From: Thermoplasmata archaeon | GTDB lineage: Archaea > Thermoplasmatota > Thermoplasmata > Lutacidiplasmatales > UBA184 | Assembly: GCA_021828085.1 (NCBI GenBank) | Contig: JAKATE010000064.1 | Coordinates: 1 to 10,041 of the forward strand | DNA: 10,041 nt | Direction: 5' to 3' | In this document: in pieces, positions 1 to 5,951 of the stretch | Position numbering within the stretch: the first letter of the stretch is position 1 | How the letters are laid out: every line of letters starts with the position of its first letter | Translations under genes and position numbers: made by a program | Notes under the pieces: generated by a model | Seen by the model: only the letters and a program-made list of their open reading frames with translations | Told to the model about the DNA's origin: nothing | Databases searched by the model: none

Positions 1-263
1 ACTGCACTCCCGTGGGACAGTCCGAGCCCTTGGGAACCCCTCCGGCCCTCGGAGCTGCCCTCGCCCCCGGGAGCTGGGTGCTCGACCTGGTCTACCGGCC
101 CCGGATCCCCTGGCTCGCGGAGCTTGCCCATCGGGTGGGCGCGCGCTACGAGGACGGCACGCGCATCCTGCTCTATCAGGCGCGAGAGAGCTTCGAGCAC
201 TTTACCGGTCGGGAGCTCGCCGACGCCAGCTTCGAGGCGCTTCTTCCGGAGGCGGGCGCATGA
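1..263 (+). CDS. aroE: Shikimate dehydrogenase, C-terminal part (cut by left edge)
   Basis: Shikimate dehydrogenase reduces 3-dehydroshikimate to shikimate with NADPH in the cytosol. Only the last 86 residues are in the window; the first complete codon is at position 3 and the gene enters from the left. The visible part opens with CTPVG, matching the family's conserved (N/C)-x-TP-hydrophobic-G segment. It continues with DLVYRPR, like the family D-x-VY-x-P motif, and then GTRILLYQARESFEHFTG, which matches the conserved C-terminal helix carrying the Gln that contacts shikimate (G-x-x-ML-x-x-QA-x-x-x-F-x-x-W-T-G). The usual Trp before TG is Thr here. The stop codon TGA (261-263) overlaps the ATG of the shikimate kinase gene, so the two are probably translationally coupled. 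Family identity is clear. The NADP-binding Rossmann part and the catalytic Lys/Asp lie outside the window and cannot be checked. Confidence 0.93.
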   Translation, partial: CTPVGQSEPLGTPPALGAALAPGSWVLDLVYRPRIPWLAELAHRVGARYEDGTRILLYQARESFEHFTGRELADASFEALLPEAGA

Positions 264-1120
264 GGGAGACCTATCGGGGCCGAGCGTGGGGGGCGATCTC
301 CTTCCTGAACGCGATCCCTACAGGAGTGGGATCGGCGGCGGCGGTGAGGCTCCCTCTCACCGTCGAGCTGAGCCGGGAGGGGGGAGGGGAAGCGCTCTCC
401 GCCCGGGCCGACTCCTCCCCGCTGGTCCGTTCGACCCTCGAGGAAGCGGAACGCGCGGGGGCGAAGGTGCGCCAACCGCTTTCGTTCCGGGTGAGGTCGC
501 AGATCCCCGAAGGGCAGGGCCTCAAGAGCTCCTCCGCGCTCACCGTGGCCCTGCTCCGTGCGCTCTTCGCGGCCTCCAGCCTCCCGCCGCCCGAGGGGCT
601 CGCCCTCGCCCGCATGAGCTCCCGGGCGGCGCAGAGCTCGGGGGAGAGCCTCACCGGCGCCTTCGACGACGCCCTCGCGAGCGCGCTCGGGGAGGCGGTG
701 GTGGCCGACAACCGGCGGCTCGAGCTGCTTGCCCGGCCCCCGCTGGAGCCCCGGTGGGCCGTCTGGATCCGTACCGCGCAGGCCCCCCACGCCCCTCCGG
801 AGGAGCTGCGTCGCCGGTGGGCCCAGGGAGCGGATCCCCGCGCCCGACAGGCGGAGCAACTCGCCCGCGAAGGACGCCTGCTGGAAGCGATGACCCTCAA
901 CGGTGCGGTCGTCGAGGAGACCTTGGGCTACGACTACTCCCGTCTCCGGAACTGGCTTCAACAGCGGGGGGCGCTCGCCTGCGGGGTCTCCGGGAACGGG
1001 CCGGCCCTTGCCGCGGTCTTCGATTCCTCCCGGCTCCCGGGCGATGCTCTGGATCCCCCCTCCCCGGGCCGAACGCTCTGTGTCCCCTTCGCGGTCGACG
1101 GGGATGGAGGCGCCGCATGA
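260..1120 (+). CDS. aroK: Archaeal-type shikimate kinase (GHMP kinase family)
   Basis: This 286-residue protein should phosphorylate the 3-hydroxyl of shikimate with ATP, the fifth step of the shikimate pathway. It is not the bacterial P-loop AroK but the unrelated GHMP-fold enzyme of archaea. The start YRGRAWGAISFLNAIPTG fits the archaeal family N-terminus. The GHMP ATP-binding motif PEGQGLKSSSAL is at residues 83-94, LTGAFDDA at 131-138 is a signature of archaeal shikimate kinases, and SGNGPA at 244-249 is the third GHMP motif. Length is normal for the family. The ATG at 260 is preceded by a strong Shine-Dalgarno GGAGG (248-252) with a 7-base spacer and overlaps the aroE stop by 4 bases. 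The end overlaps aroA in the same way. Other GHMP kinases such as homoserine or mevalonate kinase are unlikely given the TGAFDDA motif and the aro neighbours. Confidence 0.96.
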   Translation: MRETYRGRAWGAISFLNAIPTGVGSAAAVRLPLTVELSREGGGEALSARADSSPLVRSTLEEAERAGAKVRQPLSFRVRSQIPEGQGLKSSSALTVALLRALFAASSLPPPEGLALARMSSRAAQSSGESLTGAFDDALASALGEAVVADNRRLELLARPPLEPRWAVWIRTAQAPHAPPEELRRRWAQGADPRARQAEQLAREGRLLEAMTLNGAVVEETLGYDYSRLRNWLQQRGALACGVSGNGPALAAVFDSSRLPGDALDPPSPGRTLCVPFAVDGDGGAA

Positions 1121-2481
1121 ACGCCGTGACCTCCTCTCGGACGGCCCCGGAGGGACCACCCCCCGTCCCCTTCGTGCTCCACCCTGGACGCGTGGCGGGG
1201 GAGATCAGTGGCTCCCCGTCGAAGTCCTACACCCACCGCGCACTGCTGAGGGCTCTGCTCAGCCAAGGGGGTGGGGAGCTACTCCAACCCTTGCGGAGCG
1301 AGGACACCCTCGCGAGCGCCCGAGTGGCAGAAGTGCTCGGCCTCTCGTTGGACGGGCCGGAGGACCCTGCCTCCGACCGGTGGAGGTTCCATCCGGGGAA
1401 CCCCCCGGGGCCAGCGACCTCTCGCCTCCTCCTCGACGCACGGGAGTCCGGGACGACCCTACGCCTCTTCTCGGCCGCGAGCGCCCTCTCCGGGGCTTCG
1501 GTCCAGTGGCAGGGGGCGGCCTCCCTGGCGGTGCGCCCGATGGACCCTCTGCTCGACGCGCTCGAGCTTCTGGGGGTCCAGGTGGAGCGGGCCGCTCCCG
1601 GCCGATCGCTCCCCTTTCACCTTCGGGGCCCCCTCCGTGCCGGCTCCGTGGAGCTCCCGGGAGGCACGAGCAGCCAGTTCCTCTCCGCCCTGCTCTTCTC
1701 CTTGCCAGTCCTCGCCGGGGAGAGCCGCATCGACGTCCTAGGTCCCCAGGTCTCCGAACCGTACGTCGAGGCCACGCTCCATGCCCTGGCGTCCGCAGGT
1801 GTTCAGGTCGCCAAGGAGGGGACCACCTACCATGTCCCGGGAGGGCAGAGGTACCGGGCCGGGACGCTCCCGATCCCGGCGGATGCGAGCTCGGCGGCCT
1901 ACCTCTTCGCCCTGGCGGCGCTCACGGGGGGCAAGGTGCGCGTCGGTCCCTTCCCGGAAGGGTGGCCCCAGGCCGATCTCGAGCTCCTGAACATCCTTCG
2001 AGCGGCAGGCGCCGGGGTCCGCCGCGAGGGGGAGGACTACGAGGTCACGGCGGGGGGGCTCCCGCTCGGCGGTTTCGAGGCGGACCTCGATCGCTCCCCC
2101 GACCTGGCCCCGCTCCTAGGAGTATTGGCAAGCTTCGCCGGTGAGCCCTGCGAACTCCGGGGGGGCACCCAGCTTGTCCATAAGGAGAGCGACCGCCGGG
2201 CCGGCACGGAGGCGCTGGTGGCCTCGCTCGGTGCCCGCCTGGAGAGGGTCCCCACCGGCTGGAGGATCCAGGGACCCCCGAAGGCGCGCCGGCTCTCCCT
2301 GACCGACCTGACGGACCATCGGATGCTCCTCAGCGCGTGCGTCGCGGCCTCCGCACTTCCCGAACCCTCCCGCCTCGGGCCGGCCTCCGCTGCCGCCAAG
2401 TCCTACCCGGCCTTCTTCGAGCACGCCCGGACCCTCGGTCTCACGATCGAGAGAACGGAAGGAAGGGGGGTCCCGCCATGA
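1117..2481 (+). CDS. aroA: 3-phosphoshikimate 1-carboxyvinyltransferase (EPSP synthase)
   Basis: The enzyme joins phosphoenolpyruvate to shikimate 3-phosphate, giving EPSP, the step before chorismate synthase. The protein has 454 residues, slightly longer than usual because of a Pro-rich N-terminus of about 20 residues. Visible motifs in order: SGSPSKSYTHRAL (31-43, the phosphate-binding SKS with Lys36 and Arg41), ESGTTLR (110-116, PEP/shikimate loop), SLAVRPM (136-142), GTSSQFLSALL (183-193), DASSAAY (256-262), SPDLAPLL (327-334) with the catalytic Asp329, KESDR (356-360), DHRML (400-404) and AAAKSYPAFF (425-434) with Lys428. All expected catalytic positions appear intact. The reading frame is open far upstream, but that part is a shadow of aroK. 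The ATG at 1117 overlaps the aroK stop (ATGA) and has GGAGG at 1106-1110 with a 6-base spacer. The stop overlaps the aroC start. Confidence 0.97.
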   Translation: MNAVTSSRTAPEGPPPVPFVLHPGRVAGEISGSPSKSYTHRALLRALLSQGGGELLQPLRSEDTLASARVAEVLGLSLDGPEDPASDRWRFHPGNPPGPATSRLLLDARESGTTLRLFSAASALSGASVQWQGAASLAVRPMDPLLDALELLGVQVERAAPGRSLPFHLRGPLRAGSVELPGGTSSQFLSALLFSLPVLAGESRIDVLGPQVSEPYVEATLHALASAGVQVAKEGTTYHVPGGQRYRAGTLPIPADASSAAYLFALAALTGGKVRVGPFPEGWPQADLELLNILRAAGAGVRREGEDYEVTAGGLPLGGFEADLDRSPDLAPLLGVLASFAGEPCELRGGTQLVHKESDRRAGTEALVASLGARLERVPTGWRIQGPPKARRLSLTDLTDHRMLLSACVAASALPEPSRLGPASAAAKSYPAFFEHARTLGLTIERTEGRGVPP

Positions 2482-3566
2482 AAATGAGCTTCGGGGAAGC
2501 GCTGCGCCTGACCCTCTTCGGGTCCAGCCATGGGTCCGAGGTGGGATGCGTCCTCGAGGGGCTGCCGGCCGGGGCTCCGGTAAGCCCCGAGCGCATCCAG
2601 CAGGAGCTTGACCGGCGCCGACCCTATGGGCGGCGCCTCGCCACTCGGCGCCGGGAGACCGACCAACTCCAGCTCCTCTCCGGGGTGACGGAAGGACGGG
2701 CCAGCGGCGGACCGCTCGTCGCGCGGGTCCCCAACGAGGATGTGCGCCGGGCCCCCTACGTCCCGCTCGAGGACACTCCGCGCCCGGGGCACGCGGACTT
2801 TCCGGCCCGGATGCGCTACGGGGACCTCCTCGACCTCTCCGGAGGAGGGATCTTCTCCGGCCGGATGACCGTGGGCCTGGTCATCGCCGGGGCTGCGGTC
2901 CGCCCCTGGCTCGAGTCCCAGGGGGTCAGTGTCGTAGCCTTCACCCGGTCGATCCACACCGTGGACGCGCCGGAGCCCGATCCATCGGTCCCCCCGGGGG
3001 TCCTGGCTGAACGCGCCCGGGCGCACGAGACGGGTTGCCCGGAGGCCGGGGTCGCGGAGTCGATGGCGCGCGCCATCGAGGAGGCCCGCCGTTCGGGAGA
3101 CAGCGTGGGGGGGGTGGTGGAGGCGCGGGCGTACGGTCTGCCCGTCGGACTGGGCGAGCCCTTCTTCGACTCGCTCGAAGGGAGCCTCGCCCACGCCCTC
3201 TACGCCATCCCCGCGGTGAAGGGGGTGGAGTTCGGGGAGGGTTTCCGTGCCGCCCGGATGTTCGGGAGCGAGCACAACGATGCCTTCGAACGCCAGGGCG
3301 ACCGTGTGGTGACCCGGACGAACCATGCCGGGGGCATCCTCGGGGGCCTCACCACGGGGATGCCGGTCGTCGTTCGCGTGGCGGTGAAGCCGACCAGTTC
3401 CATCGCGCGAGAGCAGGATACCGTCTCCCTCTCCACCGGACGGGCGGAGAAGCTCGTGGTGAAGGGCCGGCACGACCCGTGCATCGTCCCCCGGGCCGTC
3501 CCAGTCGTGGAGAATGTCTGCGCCTTCGTCCTGGCCGACTTCCTGCTGCGCCGGGGGCGTTCATGA
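2478..3566 (+). CDS. aroC: Chorismate synthase
   Basis: This 362-residue enzyme removes phosphate from EPSP to give chorismate, using reduced FMN without net redox change; it normally works as a tetramer. Conserved blocks seen: FGSSHG (14-19, His18; usually FGESHG), RPGHADF (102-108, His105), LSGGGIFSGRMT (120-131), VKGVEFGEGF (248-257), GSEHNDAF (263-270), TNHAGGILGGLTTGMP (281-296), VKPTSSI (303-309) and RHDPCIVPRAVPVVE (331-345). Length is normal. The ATG at 2478 overlaps the aroA stop as ATGA and follows a purine-rich stretch (2461-2470). A second in-frame ATG at 2484 (Met3) is a possible alternative start that would fit the family N-terminus equally well. The family needs a reduced flavin supply, but no flavin reductase is encoded in this window. 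The gene overlaps asd by 4 bases. Confidence 0.97.
   Translation: MKMSFGEALRLTLFGSSHGSEVGCVLEGLPAGAPVSPERIQQELDRRRPYGRRLATRRRETDQLQLLSGVTEGRASGGPLVARVPNEDVRRAPYVPLEDTPRPGHADFPARMRYGDLLDLSGGGIFSGRMTVGLVIAGAAVRPWLESQGVSVVAFTRSIHTVDAPEPDPSVPPGVLAERARAHETGCPEAGVAESMARAIEEARRSGDSVGGVVEARAYGLPVGLGEPFFDSLEGSLAHALYAIPAVKGVEFGEGFRAARMFGSEHNDAFERQGDRVVTRTNHAGGILGGLTTGMPVVVRVAVKPTSSIAREQDTVSLSTGRAEKLVVKGRHDPCIVPRAVPVVENVCAFVLADFLLRRGRS
3060..3079. repeat. Perfect 20-base palindrome inside aroC
   Basis: The half-site TCGATGGCGC is followed directly by its exact reverse complement GCGCCATCGA, with no spacer. It encodes SMARAI of chorismate synthase (residues 195-200). The flanking bases (G at both 3059 and 3080) do not extend the symmetry. 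It could be a protein-binding dyad, an mRNA or DNA cruciform element, or a chance product of high G+C and codon choice. I see no matching copy elsewhere in the window. Confidence 0.6.
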
Positions 3567-4624
3567 CGCGGATCCCCTGTGCGATCCTGGGGGCCGGGGG
3601 GTGGATCGGACAGCACTTCGCCCGTCTGCTCGACTCCCACCCGTTCTTCGAGGTCCAGGTCCTCACCGGGGACCGGAACGCCGGCCGGACGCTCGGGGCG
3701 CTCTGGCAGCTCGCCGAGCTCCCCCCGCCCCGGGAGCTCGAGGACCTCCGCTTGGTCCGGGCCACGGCGCGCGAGCTCGCCGACCGCGGGGTCCGCGTAG
3801 TCTTCTCGGCCCTTCCGACGGAAGAGGCCGGCCCGATGGAGACGCTCCTCGCCCGAAGCGGGATCGCGGTCTTCTCCAACGCCTCCGCGCATCGGATGGA
3901 CCGCGGTGTCCCGCTCCTGGTCCCTGAAGTGAACGGAGCGGCCCTGGGTCGCCCTCCCCGCGGCCGGGCCCCCCTCGTGACCAACCCCAACTGCTCCACG
4001 GCGGGGCTGGTCGTCCCGCTGGCTCCGCTCCAGAAGCTCCTCGCCCCCCGGGAGGTCCATGTCTCCACCTACCAGGCGCTCTCCGGCGCGGGCTACCCCG
4101 GCGTGCCCTCCCTCGCGGTCACGGACAACCTGCTGCCGTTCATCCCCCAGGAGGAGGAGAAGATGGCCGCGGAGTCCGCGAAGATCCTCGGGTGGCCTGC
4201 GCGCGGCCGGCGGGGGTCGGTCGACCTTCTCGCCCACTGCCTCCGGGTCCCGGTCCGCGAGGGACATCTCGAGACGGTCACGGTCCGCGCGGGACGCAGG
4301 GTCAGTGCCGCCGAGGTCCTCGAGAGCTGGAAGGGCTTCGACCCGCTGACCGAAGGGCGGTCCCAGGGGGAGCTCCCCACGGCCCCCCGGGTCCCGGTGC
4401 TCTTCCGCTCCGAGCCGGACCGACCGCAACCGCTGCGCGACCGGTGGGCCGGCGAGCCGGAGCGCGCCCGGGGGATGGCCGTGACCGTGGGCCGCCTGAG
4501 GGTCGACGGACCGTTCGTCCGTTTCGTCCTGCTGGCGCACAACGCCGTGCGCGGGGGGGCTGGAGGCTCGGTGCTCAATGCGGAGTACGCCCGCTGGAGG
4601 GGATGGCTTGACGCTCGGGACTGA
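3563..4624 (+). CDS. asd: Aspartate-semialdehyde dehydrogenase (archaeal/fungal type)
   Basis: The enzyme reduces L-aspartyl 4-phosphate to L-aspartate 4-semialdehyde with NADPH. The 353-residue protein starts with a Rossmann glycine pattern LGAGGWIGQ (9-17). The catalytic cysteine is in NPNCSTAG (Cys144), followed by STYQALSGAGYPG (168-180), typical of the archaeal/fungal branch. The catalytic His is probably His235 in RVPVREGH (228-235). The C-terminal HNAVRGGAGGSVLNAE (326-341) matches the family ending HN-x-x-RGAAG-x-x-x-NAE. The ATG at 3563 overlaps the aroC stop; it has only a weak GGGGG run as ribosome-binding site, which suggests coupling to aroC translation. It lies directly before aspartate kinase, the enzyme that makes its substrate. 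Aspartate semialdehyde feeds threonine, methionine and lysine synthesis, and in many euryarchaea also the DKFP route to dehydroquinate, which would explain its place inside an aro-trp cluster. Confidence 0.95.
   Translation: MTRIPCAILGAGGWIGQHFARLLDSHPFFEVQVLTGDRNAGRTLGALWQLAELPPPRELEDLRLVRATARELADRGVRVVFSALPTEEAGPMETLLARSGIAVFSNASAHRMDRGVPLLVPEVNGAALGRPPRGRAPLVTNPNCSTAGLVVPLAPLQKLLAPREVHVSTYQALSGAGYPGVPSLAVTDNLLPFIPQEEEKMAAESAKILGWPARGRRGSVDLLAHCLRVPVREGHLETVTVRAGRRVSAAEVLESWKGFDPLTEGRSQGELPTAPRVPVLFRSEPDRPQPLRDRWAGEPERARGMAVTVGRLRVDGPFVRFVLLAHNAVRGGAGGSVLNAEYARWRGWLDARD
4596..4602 (+). promoter_or_regulatory. Ribosome-binding site supporting the TTG start of aspartate kinase
   Basis: GGAGGGG lies inside the 3' end of asd, 5 bases before the TTG at 4608. 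It is the best-placed Shine-Dalgarno match near the gene start and favours TTG over the upstream ATG at 4578, for which GGAGG (4562-4566) would be 11 bases away. Without expression or proteomic data the choice remains an inference. Confidence 0.6.
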
Positions 4625-5951
4625 CAGGAAGCTCTCTCCTCGGCTGATCAAGTACGGCGGAGCGGCGCTCTCGCCGGAGAACGTGCCAAAGGCCCTGGAG
4701 GACGCCCGTCAAGGAACGGGGCCGCTCGTCCTCGTCGTCTCCGCCCGGGCCGGCGTGACCGACCTGTTGCAGGGCTGCCTCAAGCCGCCCTTCCGGATGG
4801 TCGGCCATGTCGAGACCTTGGAGCAGCTACGACGGCTCCATCCGAATCTCCCGCCGGAGGGGGAGGTGGAGCTCCACGGCCTGGCCTCGGACCTCAAGGA
4901 GCTCCGGAAGGCCGGACGGGCCACCAAGGCGCTCTCGGACCGGCTTCTGGCCCGGGGGGAACGCCTGGCGGCGCACTGGTTCGCCGGCGAGCTTCGCCGG
5001 CAGGGGGTGGAAGCCGTGGCCGTCCAGGCCGACGAGATTGGTCTCTGCACCGACGGCCCGAAGGGCGAGGGACGCATCCTGCTCGAGCGCTCAGCCCGTC
5101 CGGTCCGGACGAGGATCGTTCGCGAGCTCCGGCGCGGCCGGGTCCCCGTGGTGACCGGGTTCCTGGCTCGCAGCTCCTCGGGCACCGTCACGACACTCGG
5201 GCGCGGGGGCTCGGACTACAGCGCGACCGCCATCGGCTACTGCATCGGCGCCTCCCGCGTCGAGCTGGTGAAGGACCCCTTCGAGCTCCTCACCGCCGAC
5301 CCCCGTTGGGTCCCCGGTGCCCGCCCCATCCTCTCCATCTCCTTCGACGAGGCGGAGGAGCTCGCCCAGTTCGGGGCCAAGGTGCTGCATCCTCGGACCA
5401 TCGAGCCGGCCCGCAAGGGGGCCTTTGAGATCATCGTCCGTTCCCTCTCCGATCCCGGAAGGCAGACCCGGGTGAGCCCGGTACCCGGCGCCCAGCCGGT
5501 CCGCGCCCTCGCCCTCCTCTCCCCCATCGCCCTCCTCATCCTCCGGGTCCCCGGCGGACGTCAACGCCGGGGCGTCATCTCCGAGGCGAGCGAGCTCCTC
5601 TCGGGCGCCGGGGTCAACGTGGTCGCGCTCTTCACCTCCTCCGCCCAGCTCTGCATCGCGGTGGAGGGCCACCAGGCCCCCCGCTCGGTCCGCGCTCTCC
5701 GGCGTTTCGTGGAGGAGGAGGGAGCGACGCTCGAGGGCCCTCACTCCGCGGCGCTCGTCACCGCCATCGGCCAGGGCATCCTCGGGGACCTCGGAGAGTT
5801 CCCACCGGAGGCCGGTTCGCTGGTGCTCGGTGCGAGCGCCACCGCCCGGGCCCTCTCCCTCGCCGTGCCGGAGCGCCGAGCCCCGGACGTGCTCCGGGAG
5901 CTCCATCTCCGCCTGGTGGAGCGGCCCTCCGTGCCCGGAGGTGCTGCATGA
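4608..5951 (+). CDS. lysC: Aspartate kinase with C-terminal ACT domains
   Basis: Aspartate kinase phosphorylates the beta-carboxyl of aspartate, the committed step toward aspartate semialdehyde. With a TTG start at 4608 the protein has 447 residues. The amino-acid kinase domain shows IKYGGAAL (14-21), VVSARAGVTDLL (43-54), ARGERLAA (115-122), VTGFLA (182-187), TTLGRGGSDYSA (195-206), LLTADPR (227-233) and FGAKVLHPRT (255-264). Residues from about 305 to 435 look like two ACT regulatory domains, the first containing GAGVNVVALFTSSAQLCIAVEG, so allosteric control by an amino acid is likely. I chose TTG at 4608 because GGAGGGG (4596-4602) sits 5 bases upstream. An in-frame ATG at 4578 would add 10 residues but has a poorly spaced GGAGG. 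The gene overlaps the end of asd. Odd points: the usual KFGGTS motif is KYGGAA, and the usual DVDG before TADPR is KDPFELL. The organism's symbol could equally be ask. Confidence 0.95.
   Translation: MTLGTDRKLSPRLIKYGGAALSPENVPKALEDARQGTGPLVLVVSARAGVTDLLQGCLKPPFRMVGHVETLEQLRRLHPNLPPEGEVELHGLASDLKELRKAGRATKALSDRLLARGERLAAHWFAGELRRQGVEAVAVQADEIGLCTDGPKGEGRILLERSARPVRTRIVRELRRGRVPVVTGFLARSSSGTVTTLGRGGSDYSATAIGYCIGASRVELVKDPFELLTADPRWVPGARPILSISFDEAEELAQFGAKVLHPRTIEPARKGAFEIIVRSLSDPGRQTRVSPVPGAQPVRALALLSPIALLILRVPGGRQRRGVISEASELLSGAGVNVVALFTSSAQLCIAVEGHQAPRSVRALRRFVEEEGATLEGPHSAALVTAIGQGILGDLGEFPPEAGSLVLGASATARALSLAVPERRAPDVLRELHLRLVERPSVPGGAA

Noticed and set aside
124..1116. Long upstream in-frame extension of the EPSP synthase reading frame
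   Set aside because: It lies entirely in another frame over aroE and the shikimate kinase and translates to low-complexity Arg/Pro/Gly sequence. Homology and the Shine-Dalgarno at 1106-1110 place the start at 1117.
903..2144. Plus-strand 413-codon frame overlapping shikimate kinase and EPSP synthase
   Set aside because: Out of frame with both real genes, compositionally biased, and with no domain pattern.
3107..3114. Run of eight G inside aroC, and a run of seven G in asd (4553-4559), as phase-variation tracts
   Set aside because: Both are in the middle or end of intact biosynthetic genes, encode ordinary Gly codons, and such short G runs are expected at this base composition. Only the trpE run was kept, because of its position relative to trpG.
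2403..4651. Long minus-strand open frames opposite aroC and asd (356 and 483 codons)
   Set aside because: Antisense frames stay open because of the very high G+C. They show no recognisable motif, and the plus-strand proteins are certain.
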